A DNA stretch of 64,000 bases from Litoribrevibacter albus (GCF_030159995.1 NZ_BSNM01000014.1:248001-312000), one strand, 5' to 3'. Counted from the first letter of the stretch, positions 27,097 through 36,571 are shown. The notes: generated by a model not told the origin, from the sequence alone. A program made the numbers and translations.

Positions 27097-27415
27097 CTTC
27101 CCATACCCACCTTAGTGGTTCACCAAAATCATCGTAGATTAGTTTTTTCTTGGGTGTTTTGTTTTTGGGTTTGCTTGTCGCCGGCTTTTTAGATTTCTTT
27201 TTTCGCGAATCTATGGCTGCGACTACATCATTGACGTAGCTGCGCTGTTCTTTATTTCCGTCAAAGATGATGGTTTCTTGCGCTTTTAATGGCCCGCCCT
27301 GAATACCAGAAACACCGGGCGCGACTTCTTCAATAGAGCCTCCGGTATGTTCGTACTGTCCAACTGCCTGATTCAGCATCTCTCTCAGTTGGGCTTTTGT
27401 GGGCTTACGCTTCAT
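27089..27415 (-). CDS. Small basic conserved hypothetical protein
   Basis: 108 residues. The N-terminal [20 protein letters not shown] is a helix followed by [11 protein letters not shown]. The middle is a Lys/Ser/Pro-rich linker ([20 protein letters not shown]) and the C-terminus is [14 protein letters not shown]. The helix-GG-x-I-x-x-V-P pattern recalls the C-terminal part of the RNA-polymerase-binding protein SutA, but only weakly. Its stop overlaps the flavodoxin-like gene start. The function is unknown and nucleic acid binding is a guess from charge. Confidence 0.6.
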   Translation of the reverse strand: MKRKPTKAQLREMLNQAVGQYEHTGGSIEEVAPGVSGIQGGPLKAQETIIFDGNKEQRSYVNDVVAAIDSRKKKSKKPATSKPKNKTPKKKLIYDDFGEPLRWVWEDE

Positions 27416-27564
27416 AGTGATTTGAGTTTACACACGAATAAAGGTTGAAATATTTTAACCAAGCTAATAAGAATACCATGTTTTTGTAGCTATGTTTCTA
27501 GTCACTTAGTTCATGAGCGTTTGTTTCGCGGGCTTATATTGCTCTTCATTTATATCTAACCGCG

Positions 27565-28893
27565 TTAGGCAGCAGATACATTTGTTGCTAAGTGAAGCTC
27601 AGACACAGCTACGTCTTGTTTCGCTTTTGGATAAGCTAGGCAGTAGGTCAAAAGAACACACAGTGCCGTAAATAAAGACAAAACCAACAAGGCTATTTTG
27701 ATTCCCATTAGGCTAACCAGAAAAGAAATAATAATAGCGCCTAAACTCCCACCTAATGTACCAAGCGTGTTCCAGATGCTGAATACCTTGCCACTGTTCA
27801 TCGTGCTAATGTCTTTTTGAATAGAAGCAGTCAATGGAATATGAACAAGGCTTGCAGACACTCCTACTAGAGCAGCGGCAGCGATGCTGATATAGGTGGC
27901 AAGTTCTCCTTCGGCAACGTTAAAGCATAAGCCAAGAACCACAACCGCTAGGAGTCCATCACCGATGAATGAACAGCGTAAAGAGCGTGAGATGGCTAAT
28001 CGGGCAATAAATAGTGAACTTAGAAACTCACCTAAGCCAGTGGAGATGATCAAAGTGCTATAGAAATTAGCGGGAAGGTTAAGGGCTTCGACTGTATAGA
28101 GAGGTAATCCGACTTGTGTCATTCCTCTCCAAACCAGGGAGTAACCTAAAAAGCCAATTACTCGAATTAACAATGGACGCTTTCTTGCCAACTCGGCAAA
28201 ACCACCAAGAATGTCAGCCAGGATCGGACCACAGACTGCCGGATTAGGCGCAGCTTCTTTGTTGCAGTGAATAGCCAGAAGTACCAAACCAGCCACAGCA
28301 AATACACCAGCACAGATTAGATAGCCGTACGCAGGAAGCAGAGTCATGTTATCCATGACCCCAGCCAAAAACGCGCCGACAAAGAATGAAGGCCATAACA
28401 CGCTTTGAGTTAGGCCGTTTGCAAGATATAGCTCAGATTCTTCAACAAAGCCCGGCATGATGGCTTTACCCGCAGGTTTTGAGAAAGCAGAGGTCAGAGT
28501 GACTAACGATGCTAAAACCGTGAGGTTGATAAGATTCAGGAAATCAAACCAGCATAGGACTCCAATCAGTGCAATACCTGTTGTGCGAGCCAGATCCGCT
28601 AACAACATAATGATTCGTCGATCGTATTGATCGGCGATCACACCACCATACAACCCCAATAAACCTCGGGGAAAGGCAATACATGAAACAATCAACCCAA
28701 GCTCGGTGGCTGAAGCGTCTAACATTAGCGCGCTGAAAGTAACCAGAAGACCAAAAATACCATCACCCAGATTTATCAGGATTTGGTTAGTGAGATAGGC
28801 TGAAAAACTTCTGTTTTTTAGAAGAGGCCAGTAGCCAGTTGAAGTTTCTGTAGAGTCAGTTTTCTCGTTAACGCACAATGCCGTGGTGGTCAT
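27565..28893 (-). CDS. MFS transporter, MFS_3/EntS-like
   Basis: 442 residues with about 12 hydrophobic segments. The motif-A-like loop GLYGGVIADQYDRRIIML lies between TM2 and TM3. NRSFSAYLTNQILINLGDG at the N-terminus is typical of the enterobactin-exporter-like MFS_3 family, so export of a small molecule is likely. No siderophore or antibiotic gene lies nearby. The GAGGGG Shine-Dalgarno is 7 nt before the ATG. The start overlaps the stop of an upstream minus-strand open frame (28890-29108) whose reality is doubtful. The leader contains a promoter and two inverted repeats. Confidence 0.85.
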   Translation of the reverse strand: MTTTALCVNEKTDSTETSTGYWPLLKNRSFSAYLTNQILINLGDGIFGLLVTFSALMLDASATELGLIVSCIAFPRGLLGLYGGVIADQYDRRIIMLLADLARTTGIALIGVLCWFDFLNLINLTVLASLVTLTSAFSKPAGKAIMPGFVEESELYLANGLTQSVLWPSFFVGAFLAGVMDNMTLLPAYGYLICAGVFAVAGLVLLAIHCNKEAAPNPAVCGPILADILGGFAELARKRPLLIRVIGFLGYSLVWRGMTQVGLPLYTVEALNLPANFYSTLIISTGLGEFLSSLFIARLAISRSLRCSFIGDGLLAVVVLGLCFNVAEGELATYISIAAAALVGVSASLVHIPLTASIQKDISTMNSGKVFSIWNTLGTLGGSLGAIIISFLVSLMGIKIALLVLSLFTALCVLLTYCLAYPKAKQDVAVSELHLATNVSAA

Positions 28894-29160
28894 ATCAAAC
28901 CCCTCATGGTTGGATTAAAAAGTGAATAGCCGATCAGGTAGGCGCAAAGCGACTCTAGGTGTAGAGCCTTTGTTGGCAGGGCAAAGAGATCGCTTGAATT
29001 GCGATTTAGAAGATTCATTAGTGCTGCTTTTTTGGGTTTATGCCTAGCTGGCTGTAACCATTCAGGAAGGGATGTGTGTCTGACAACAAAACAGAGAAGA
29101 CAATCCAACCCATTAGTGCAGTGTCACGGTAACCAGCTACCTTGCTGAACCGATATAAGT

Positions 29161-29179
29161 GGGATAGGTGACCTGTCCC
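29161..29179. promoter_or_regulatory. 19-bp palindrome in the MFS leader
   Basis: GGGATAGGTGACCTGTCCC is an interrupted palindrome (GGGA-n-AGGT-n-ACCT-n-TCCC). It lies about 37 nt downstream of the predicted MFS -10 box. Its shape suits a dimeric repressor of the TetR or MarR sort. No regulator gene is adjacent. Confidence 0.5.
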
Positions 29180-29216
29180 GATACCGGGTCAGTGGTATTT
29201 ATTGATCTAGCTATTT

Positions 29217-29246
29217 TTAATATGGACGGGATGATAAAAAGGTCAA
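29217..29246 (-). promoter_or_regulatory. Predicted sigma-70 promoter of the MFS gene
   Basis: On the minus strand TTGACC (plus 29241-29246), 18 nt, TATTAA (plus 29217-29222). It points at the MFS gene with a leader of about 320 nt. The -35 lies inside the right arm of the hairpin AAAAGGTC-N19-GACCTTTT at 29236-29272. Apart from these elements, 28894-29520 holds no credible gene. Confidence 0.45.
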
Positions 29247-29520
29247 TAAAGTTGGCCGTATAAGACCTTTTCTTTAGTGCGTCATTTCTGTCACCCCTTA
29301 ATACACTTATTTCTTACATGGTTATTTTTGCAAGACTTTTTAGGACGATGTCTGCGTGAGATTGGTAAATTCTCTGGGTTTGGGGGGATTACAGGACGTA
29401 ATTCTCTGACGTACGGTATACTCGAAAGGTTTGATCTATGAACTCAGACAAAAGAACTACTTACTTTTTCTATTGATTTAGCTTCTACCCATAAACTCAC
29501 TGAATATATTGCCTTCTTTT

Positions 29521-30048
29521 ATGATTATTGGATCGTCGTCTCCTCAAATTGTTGTACTTATTAATCATTTTCTTCCTGACGGAAGCTCGTCTCTAGTCAG
29601 TACGGATTTTGTGTACTCTCTAACGAATGAGTGGCGCGAACAAATAATTGTGGAAGGAGGAAATAATTGGCGAAAAATATTCAACATCTATGCAAAGCTG
29701 GCTTTTTCGCTTGATATTGAGGTCAATGAAACAAAGACATGGCAAGACTATCGAGATCAGCATTTGTTGAACAGTGAGGGGGCGTTTCAATTAGTGTGTC
29801 TGGGGGATGCTTCACTGAAGACTTATCTTCAGGGCATATCTGATCAGACGGTGGTTTTGATTACGGGTAAGAAATGTGCGGAAAGTGTGGGTTTGTTAGA
29901 TGATGCACATTGGTTGGATAGGGACTTCGCACAGGTGATAGGAACGCGTTGGCTTGTCTGTCCGTATTTTGATTATCGGCAACTGTCGAATATTAAACTC
30001 GAACGACTCGTTGAGTTGATTCACGATAGAATCAACTCAACTGAGTGA
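29521..30048 (+). CDS. Conserved hypothetical protein, possibly DUF6942
   Basis: About 175 residues, soluble. GGNNWRKIFNIYAKLAFSLD is its most conserved-looking block and recalls the DUF6942 family from memory. It is followed by LVCLGDASLKTYLQ and GTRWLVCPYFDYRQLSNIKL, which look like a short alpha/beta fold. ATG 29521 is chosen over the TTG at 29509, but neither has a clear Shine-Dalgarno. It converges with rapA with 9 nt between stops. No function can be assigned. Confidence 0.6.
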   Translation: MIIGSSSPQIVVLINHFLPDGSSSLVSTDFVYSLTNEWREQIIVEGGNNWRKIFNIYAKLAFSLDIEVNETKTWQDYRDQHLLNSEGAFQLVCLGDASLKTYLQGISDQTVVLITGKKCAESVGLLDDAHWLDRDFAQVIGTRWLVCPYFDYRQLSNIKLERLVELIHDRINSTE

Positions 30049-30057
30049 AATGAAAAA

Positions 30058-32850
30058 TCAGGAGCCGTTTACAATCACTCGAATGGCTTCTAATTTGATT
30101 TGACCACCCTGAATCGCGTTCAGACAGATTTCTTTTTGTTCAATCAATGCATCAATTTCTTCCTGACGAACATTAGGGTTGATGCTTTTCAGAGTTGTTA
30201 AGCGGTTAATTTCCAGATCAAGTGCTTCTGTAGCATTCTGCTTAGCTTCATCAATAATGCCTGACAGCTTCTTCTTCGCTTGTGATTCAGCAACCTGAAA
30301 GACTTTGTAAATCAGCTCTTTTTGAGACTTGATAACCTCATGACGTAGCGCCTTACTGATCTTCTGGCGATGCTCATGAATGTGCTGATCAGTCAGGTAT
30401 TGCGTGAAGTCTTTATTGTCATGTGAGACCACATGGCGAATCACTGAATTAGGCATGAAACGGTAGCATTGGCTCGCTTTGGTTGCCTGCACCACTGGTG
30501 TATGCAACGTTTCAACGTACAATGTACCAGCCGGAATTCTCGGGTCTTTGATCAAAGTAAAGGACGCATTCCCGTAGTGATGATCCAAAACCAAATCCAT
30601 AACGCCAGTGACCATTGGGTGTTCCCAGGTGAGGAAATGGAAATCTTCGCGTTCTAATGCGCGTTCACGGTCATAGGTTACTGTAATGGGCTCATCGCCG
30701 ACGCCAGGGAAGTGATCTGTTAGCATTTGCTCGCCAGCCTGAACAACCCAGGTATTCTCAGAATGACGCTCACGGTCTACACCAAAACAGTTGTAGGCCA
30801 TGTCCATAAATTTCTTCGGATCGTCAAACTCAAAATCTTCGATGGTGTGAACGATATTAAGTGCCCTTTCTGGTTGGCAGGAATTGAGTTCCAGAAGACG
30901 ATCGCGTCCATTTTCGATTTTGGCCGTGAGTTCTTCATTATCGGCCGCTGTTTTGTTGATCAGGGCAGCAATGGCTGCGTCATCCATTGACATCACGCAC
31001 TGATTGATTTCTTCCTGATATTTCTGAATCAGGGCATCACCTGTGGCGCAGGATTTTGAAAACGCATTCAAACCTTCGTCATACCAGCGCTTGTAAATGT
31101 CCTGTACGCTCGAAGTGAAGTAGGGCACATGAATCTTAATGTCCTCTGTCTGACCAATACGGTCCAGACGACCGATACGCTGTTCCAGCAAGTCTGGGTG
31201 AGATGGCAGATCAAACATTACGATATGATGTGCAAACTGGAAGTTTCTACCTTCACTGCCGATTTCGGAACAGATAAGAAGTTGTGCGCCATCTTCCATA
31301 TCCGCAAAATACGCAGCAGAGCGATCCTGCTCAATGATGCTCATGCCTTCGTGGAATGCAGTGGTGCGATAGCCTTCACGCAAACGCAGGTGTTCTTCCA
31401 GTGCCAAGGCGGTTTCTGCGTCGTGACAGATAACCAACAGCTTTTCTTTGAGTTCTTTATAGAGTTCCACCAGATAATTAACACGTGGGTCAGCGGCTAA
31501 CCACTGTGATGGCTCGTGGTCGGTCTCTGGCGTCAGTTTAAAGGCAGAATACAGTTCAGGGCGTTCCAGAGCTTTTTCTACAAGAACACGCTGAGGGAAG
31601 CCTTTGATGGCGGCTCGGGTATTACGGAACAACACTCGTCCGGTTCCGTGATGATCAATCAAATGATTGATGAGCTTGTTTCGGTTGGCGGATGTTTGAT
31701 CATTACGAAGCGATTGAACCAGGTCTGATAACACTGAATCGTCTGACATCGCCTGAATTTTATCCAAACTTTCTTCAGAAACGTTAGAGGCGTCAATCAA
31801 CTCATTGATGGCTGAAGACACTGTGAAATAGCTTTCTTCCTGATCGATGAATTGGTTCAGGTCATTAAAACGTTGCGGGTCCAATAGGTGAAGACGAGCG
31901 AAGTGTCCTTCCAAACCGAGCTGCTCTGGCGTTGCGGTCAGAAGTAGCAGACCTGCAGCCTTTTCAGAGAGTTGCTGTACATGTTGATACTCAGGACTAG
32001 CTTCTTGCTCTGACCAATGCAAGTGATGCGCTTCATCGACTACCAGTAGATCCCAATCCGCTGCTAATGCGGAATTAAGGATCTCTTCTTCATTCCAGAG
32101 TTTATTGGAAATCAGAATCAGCTGATTTTGTTCAAAGGCATTAGGTTCCATCGCTCGTTGCTTGTCGTACACACTGAAGTGGAGGTTGAATTTACGCAGC
32201 ATTTCAACCAACCACTGGTGCACCAGGGTATCTGGAACCGAAATAAGTACACGGCTTGCTCGACCATTCATAAGTTGTTGGTGAATGATCAGGCCGGCCT
32301 CAATGGTTTTACCTAAGCCTACTTCATCAGCCAGCAATACCCGGGGTGCAGGTCGTTGAGCAACATTATTTGCGATAAAGAACTGGTGCGGAGTCAGGGA
32401 AATTCTTGGGCCCATCAAACCGTAATAAGGGGCTTGTTCCAGTCTTTCACGCTCAATCAAGCTCTTATAACGTAAATGGAACCATTGACCACCATCGATA
32501 TTGCCTGCGGCTAAACGCTCCCAGGGTGCATTCAGTGCAACTTGGTCACCCACTTCAAGTTCCGGCATTGGACGGGTCTCGCCCGATGAATCTTCAACGA
32601 AGTAGATATAAACGCCATTGTTCTCTGTGAATTCCAGAACTTTGAATTCATTTCCCTCTCGATCGGTAACCGTGTCACCAATTTTGTAAGCAATGCGAGA
32701 GAGTGGGGCGTTGTTTGACGCATAGGTTCGACGTTCTTCAGCCGCTGGAAAGAAAATTTCGACCATTCTGTGATCAACTTGAGTAATGATACCGAGTCCT
32801 AACTCAAGTTCTGTGGTGCTCAAATACCGTTGACCGACTGAAAAACTCAT
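30058..32850 (-). CDS. rapA: RNA polymerase-associated ATPase RapA
   Basis: Swi2/Snf2-type ATPase that binds RNA polymerase and helps it recycle after termination. The N-terminal Tudor-like domains (MSFSVGQRYLSTTELELGLG) precede the helicase motifs: LLADEVGLGKTIEAGLI (Walker A), LLVVDEAHHLHW (DEAH), LLLLTATPEQLG, VLFRNTRAAIKGFP, CSEIGSEGRNFQFAHH and LEQRIGRLDRIGQ. The length of about 930 residues is near E. coli (968). The ATG at 32850 has GAGG with 5 nt spacing and gives the family N-terminus; the ATG five codons upstream does not. Confidence 0.96.
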   Translation of the reverse strand: MSFSVGQRYLSTTELELGLGIITQVDHRMVEIFFPAAEERRTYASNNAPLSRIAYKIGDTVTDREGNEFKVLEFTENNGVYIYFVEDSSGETRPMPELEVGDQVALNAPWERLAAGNIDGGQWFHLRYKSLIERERLEQAPYYGLMGPRISLTPHQFFIANNVAQRPAPRVLLADEVGLGKTIEAGLIIHQQLMNGRASRVLISVPDTLVHQWLVEMLRKFNLHFSVYDKQRAMEPNAFEQNQLILISNKLWNEEEILNSALAADWDLLVVDEAHHLHWSEQEASPEYQHVQQLSEKAAGLLLLTATPEQLGLEGHFARLHLLDPQRFNDLNQFIDQEESYFTVSSAINELIDASNVSEESLDKIQAMSDDSVLSDLVQSLRNDQTSANRNKLINHLIDHHGTGRVLFRNTRAAIKGFPQRVLVEKALERPELYSAFKLTPETDHEPSQWLAADPRVNYLVELYKELKEKLLVICHDAETALALEEHLRLREGYRTTAFHEGMSIIEQDRSAAYFADMEDGAQLLICSEIGSEGRNFQFAHHIVMFDLPSHPDLLEQRIGRLDRIGQTEDIKIHVPYFTSSVQDIYKRWYDEGLNAFSKSCATGDALIQKYQEEINQCVMSMDDAAIAALINKTAADNEELTAKIENGRDRLLELNSCQPERALNIVHTIEDFEFDDPKKFMDMAYNCFGVDRERHSENTWVVQAGEQMLTDHFPGVGDEPITVTYDRERALEREDFHFLTWEHPMVTGVMDLVLDHHYGNASFTLIKDPRIPAGTLYVETLHTPVVQATKASQCYRFMPNSVIRHVVSHDNKDFTQYLTDQHIHEHRQKISKALRHEVIKSQKELIYKVFQVAESQAKKKLSGIIDEAKQNATEALDLEINRLTTLKSINPNVRQEEIDALIEQKEICLNAIQGGQIKLEAIRVIVNGS

Positions 32851-33150
32851 AAAAACCTCATGCACACATAGAAATCAGGCGCGCCATTGTAACGACTCAC
32901 TGAGCGATATCAATGTCACTTTGTAAAGATTTCTCAGAGTGGGAGAAATAATCAGTGGAAAACTAACTTTAGAAGATATATTTTCAATGTTAAGTTCAAT
33001 TTTCAGATCGGTGTTATCTTTCGGATAACCTGTTATTTACCTTTAAGATGTTGGCTTGCGTGATTGATCAGATACCAGTGTTTTACTGAGTATTAGTGTT
33101 CGTTATGTGTCAATGGTTAGCCATCTGTCAGAGCTGCTAGGAGTGCTTGG

Positions 33151-33732
33151 TTGCTAATACATATCACCCGGAGTTTATTGCCACATCTTAAAGGGCAGGT
33201 TGTCTCTAATTATTTAGAAAGCAACTGTTCAAACGGAAATCATACTGATGAACAGTATTCTGACAGCGACCTTATCCGACGGCATAGCCAAGAAATAAAT
33301 ACTCCTTGGCAGTGGCATGCACACCGCTTTCCTTACGCTAACTCTTGTTGTGTTTTACTCTGTCATGATGACACCGGCTTCATTCTGGCATTACCTGGCG
33401 TTGAAAGTCCTGATTTCACCTGTTTTTCAGATATGATTCGAGATTCCATTATGGGCTCCATCGAAGACCTTGGGTTTTCTCCATCGGAGGCCCGTAAAGC
33501 TGTGTTGCTTTCGGGCCCTGTAGTGTTTGATGATCAATCTGAAAATCGAGTCAAAGAAATGCTAAGCGTCGCTTGGCAGGATCTTCATAATCTGTTGGAG
33601 GATCGCCCTAATTTATTGGTCTGGAATCCTCTTCGATTGAATGAGCTGATTAATCAGCGAATCATAAAAAAGGACGGCAAATGGTGCCGTCCTGATGAAC
33701 TATTCAGCATATTTATTGCTGGACTTGTCTAA
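33151..33732 (+). CDS. Hypothetical protein with TTG start
   Basis: 193 residues. The block TPWQWHAHRFPYANSCCVLL followed by CHDDTGFILALPGV is reminiscent of the DUF6933 family, seen from memory only. SPSEARKAVLLSGPVVFDDQ and NPLRLNELINQR follow. The start is TTG 33151, supported by AGGAG with 7 nt spacing; no in-frame ATG near the start is available. The 3' part of the coding sequence contains a hairpin that reads as a terminator on the opposite strand for the convergent msr gene. The function is unknown. Confidence 0.6.
   Translation: MLIHITRSLLPHLKGQVVSNYLESNCSNGNHTDEQYSDSDLIRRHSQEINTPWQWHAHRFPYANSCCVLLCHDDTGFILALPGVESPDFTCFSDMIRDSIMGSIEDLGFSPSEARKAVLLSGPVVFDDQSENRVKEMLSVAWQDLHNLLEDRPNLLVWNPLRLNELINQRIIKKDGKWCRPDELFSIFIAGLV
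33664..33692 (-). terminator. Minus-strand terminator inside the convergent gene
   Basis: GGACGGCA-N5-TGCCGTCC, preceded on the plus strand by a six-A run. On the minus strand it reads as stem plus TTTTTT, a strong intrinsic terminator. It lies 110 nt past the msrAB stop but within the last codons of the gene at 33151-33732. Confidence 0.7.
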
Positions 33733-33740
33733 TCAACTTG

Positions 33741-33794
33741 CCGGATATCTGCACAAATTGGATATCTGCACAAGTTGGATATCCGGACATTGTG
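33741..33794. repeat. 17-bp tandem repeat with hairpin potential
   Basis: GGATATCTGCACAAATT is followed by a copy with one change and then a third, diverged copy. The first and last copies also form CCGGATATC...GATATCCGG, so the array can fold back. It sits between the stops of the two convergent genes. Confidence 0.8.
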
Positions 33795-33801
33795 GTTATC
33801 C

Positions 33802-34929
33802 TCAGTGAGATGACGCCACGGATTCAAACAAGGTTAGATAGTCTTTGTAGCCTTCCTCTGACATTTTATCTATTGGAATAAAGCGAAGCGCAGCTGAGTT
33901 AATACAGTATCTGAGACCGGTAGGTGCTGGCCCGTCTTCAAAAACATGCCCTAAATGAGAGTCACCATATTTACTACGTACCTCAGTACGAGGGAATACC
34001 AATTTGAAGTCTGTTTTCTCTATAACAAATTTAGGATCAATCGGCTGATAAAAGCTTGGCCAGCCTGTGCCTGATTTGTATTTTGCGGTGGATGAAAACA
34101 ATGGTTCACCACTTACAATATCTACATAGATACCGTCAGCTTTGTTATTCCAATATTCATTTTGAAATGGTCGTTCTGTGCCTTCTTCTTGTGTTACTTC
34201 GTATTGTAGCGGGGTAAGACGTTTTTTAAGGTCTTCATCAGAAGGTTTGGAATACACCTTTTCCTTCATCGAGGCTATGTCGGCAACGGTTTTAGGGTTC
34301 TCAATTCGGTCGCTTCCCCAAACGTTATCTAAAAACTGATCACGCCCTGAACGATAGCGGTAATATTTGTATCTCAGTGGATTAGTTTTGTAGTAATCCT
34401 GGTGGTACTCTTCAGCAGGCCAAAACTTGGTGAATTTGATGAGTTCTGTTTGAACAGGCTTATCATAGACCTTGATGCTGTCGAGTTGTGCAATGGATGC
34501 TTTTGCTTGAGCCAGTTGTTGTTCATCATGGTAGAAAATAGCAGGGCGATACTGTGGGCCTCGATCAACAAATGAGCCTTTAGGATCGGTTGGATCAATG
34601 TGGCGCCAGAAATAATCAAGGATGTCGGAGTAGCTTACTTTGGTGGGGTCGTACGTTACCTGAATAGATTCAATGTGTCCGGTTGTTCCTGAGGAAACCT
34701 GCTTGTAGGTTGGGTTATCTACATGACCCCCGGCATAGCCAGAGATAACATTAATTACGCCATCCAGTTTTTCAAGATCAGATTCTGTACACCAAAAACA
34801 GCCGCCGGCTAATGTAGCTACTTTAACGGTCGAGGTTTGGGTTGGTTGAGAGCCGGGGTTCTCTGATGAAAGAACCCAAAGAGGAATCGACAGCAAAAGG
34901 GCTGCGAATACTGCCAGTGCTTTTTTCAT
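33802..34929 (-). CDS. msrAB: Secreted MsrA-MsrB methionine sulfoxide reductase fusion
   Basis: Repairs both epimers of methionine sulfoxide, here outside the cytoplasm. A signal peptide ([21 protein letters not shown]) precedes the MsrA domain (about 35-200), with GGCFWC (C44 catalytic) and [19 protein letters not shown]. The MsrB domain (about 235-360) has [17 protein letters not shown] and the catalytic C342 in [12 protein letters not shown]. The two CxxC zinc sites of many MsrB are absent, and no resolving cysteine is visible in the MsrB part. The fusion order A-B resembles the Neisseria PilB core without its thioredoxin domain, so an external reductant is required. Confidence 0.93.
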   Translation of the reverse strand: MKKALAVFAALLLSIPLWVLSSENPGSQPTQTSTVKVATLAGGCFWCTESDLEKLDGVINVISGYAGGHVDNPTYKQVSSGTTGHIESIQVTYDPTKVSYSDILDYFWRHIDPTDPKGSFVDRGPQYRPAIFYHDEQQLAQAKASIAQLDSIKVYDKPVQTELIKFTKFWPAEEYHQDYYKTNPLRYKYYRYRSGRDQFLDNVWGSDRIENPKTVADIASMKEKVYSKPSDEDLKKRLTPLQYEVTQEEGTERPFQNEYWNNKADGIYVDIVSGEPLFSSTAKYKSGTGWPSFYQPIDPKFVIEKTDFKLVFPRTEVRSKYGDSHLGHVFEDGPAPTGLRYCINSAALRFIPIDKMSEEGYKDYLTLFESVASSH

Positions 34930-35129
34930 TGTTTTCTCCTGTTCATCCCAGAAGGATGACTACCTAATCGCTATCTAATAGAGAGTCGCGTCACTCTGTG
35001 CTGTGATGTTGATACATAGATCATTCACGCATAAATTGCTTTGGTGACTTAACAGGTAGGACAAGAGCAACTAAAAAAGGTTGCAACTACTTTGGCGTAT
35101 GGCTGTAAGGTAAGAGGAATGAGTTTCTT

Positions 35130-35768
35130 TTATTGAAGAAACTCAGAACGTGTTGTTGCGTTACTCTTGAACGAACCACCCAGTGACGTTGTTACCGTAG
35201 AGGAGTTAACATCTCTAACGCCACGAGCTTTAACGCAGTAATGTGTGGCATTGATGGTGACTGCTACGTCATCTGTCTCTAGTAATGTTTGCAACGCGAT
35301 CAGAACTTGTTGTGTCAGGCGTTCTTGCACTTGTGGTCGTTGAGCGAAGAATTGAACAATTCGATTAATCTTCGACAGCCCAATGATTTTGTCTTTTGGG
35401 ATGTACGCAACCTTCGCAGTACCGTCAATTACAACAAAATGATGTTCGCAGGTAGAGGTCAGGCTGATGTCTTGTACTTTGATCATTTCATCGACAGACA
35501 TTTTGTTGTCGATCAAAGCCATCTTAGGAAATGATGCGTAATCAAGGCCGGAAAACACTTCGTCAACATACATCTTGGCAATGCGGTGAGGGGTTTCGAT
35601 CAGACTGTCATCGCTAAGATCGAGACCTAAGGTGCCGACCACCTCTGTCATCAATGATTTGATTCGCTCGTACTTTTGTTCGTTCGTTAACCCGGTGTCA
35701 ACAAGAGGCGTTTCTAAGCCTTTTTCTTCAAGTGCTTTTCGAACACGTCTTGCTTCTTCTGACAACAT
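35130..35768 (-). CDS. folE: GTP cyclohydrolase I
   Basis: Converts GTP to 7,8-dihydroneopterin triphosphate, the first step to folate (and to queuosine precursors). The zinc ligands are C107 and H110 in [11 protein letters not shown] and C178 in [29 protein letters not shown] and [20 protein letters not shown] are the standard signatures. Its 212 residues are slightly shorter than E. coli (222). The last codons form one arm of a GAGTTTCTT/AAGAAACTC inverted repeat that reaches past the stop. It is monocistronic, with the GST gene upstream behind its own hairpin. Confidence 0.96.
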   Translation of the reverse strand: MLSEEARRVRKALEEKGLETPLVDTGLTNEQKYERIKSLMTEVVGTLGLDLSDDSLIETPHRIAKMYVDEVFSGLDYASFPKMALIDNKMSVDEMIKVQDISLTSTCEHHFVVIDGTAKVAYIPKDKIIGLSKINRIVQFFAQRPQVQERLTQQVLIALQTLLETDDVAVTINATHYCVKARGVRDVNSSTVTTSLGGSFKSNATTRSEFLQ

Positions 35769-35918
35769 AGGAACTCCCGTTTAGTAGGTGATTTTAATGA
35801 CAGTCGGCTGGAATACGAAAATAGGCGGCAACTTTAACAAATTTCTCACAAAATTCTAATAATTCTGACAAATATCCTAGGTTATTTGTGAGGAATGACA
35901 ACTAAGAAAAGAAAGGAA

Positions 35919-35946
35919 GGTGGAGTTGGATTTACACAACTCCACA
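35919..35946 (-). terminator. Terminator candidate after the GST gene
   Basis: GTGGAGTT and AACTCCAC around a 10-nt loop. On the minus strand it is followed by a pyrimidine-rich CTTCCTTTCTTTTC. It starts about 10 nt past the GST stop. Confidence 0.5.
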
Positions 35947-35955
35947 ATTTTGTGC

Positions 35956-36558
35956 TTATTCAGGGCGTGTACTTTGGAACGCAACGCGTTCACCAAGGTG
36001 ATTGCAGTATCGAGCAAGTTCAGGATATTCCAGTTCCCAATCGTGCTCGGGCAAGCGGAAAGAATACCATTCCATTAGACAAACAACGGCGATATCACCT
36101 AAAGAATAGGTGTTATGACAAATGAATTCTTTCTGACCTATAAGATCGTTTAAGTATTTTAAGCCATTGTTAATTTTGCCTTGCTGGCGTTCGATCCATG
36201 CCTGGCTTTGAAGCTCTGGGGCTCTTTTACGCTCAAGAAATATGTTGATGGCTGCTTCACAGATTCCGTCTGCCAAGGCTTCAGCGTGTTTTACCTCAAC
36301 GGCTTTTAAAGGATCTTTAGGGATCAGTGAAAGCTCGGATTCTTTAGTTTCAAGAAACTCGGCAATAACGGCTGAGTCAATCCAAGTCTTACCCCCATCA
36401 ACCAAAGCAGGTACTTTTCCAAGCGGGTTGTAATTGCCTACATCGGTATCTGCATCCCATGGGATGGATTCATGTAAGATGTAAGGCAACTGCTTTTCTT
36501 CAAGAATTACTCGAATTTTCCTAGCGAATGGGCTGGTGAGTGAAGCGATGAGTTCCAT
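35956..36558 (-). CDS. Glutathione S-transferase family protein
   Basis: 200 residues. The thioredoxin-like N-terminal domain has MELIASLTSPFARKIRVILE, with the catalytic serine region SPFARK, then NPLGKVPALVDGGKTWIDSAVIAEFLE for glutathione binding. The all-helical C-terminal domain follows (SLGDIAVVCLMEW as N-capping box). The start at 36558 has GAAGGAA at 6 nt; the longer frame adds 32 residues that do not belong to the fold. It is 13 nt behind the small membrane gene, so they are cotranscribed. Confidence 0.9.
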   Translation of the reverse strand: MELIASLTSPFARKIRVILEEKQLPYILHESIPWDADTDVGNYNPLGKVPALVDGGKTWIDSAVIAEFLETKESELSLIPKDPLKAVEVKHAEALADGICEAAINIFLERKRAPELQSQAWIERQQGKINNGLKYLNDLIGQKEFICHNTYSLGDIAVVCLMEWYSFRLPEHDWELEYPELARYCNHLGERVAFQSTRPE

Positions 36559-36571
36559 CGTGATTCCTTCT

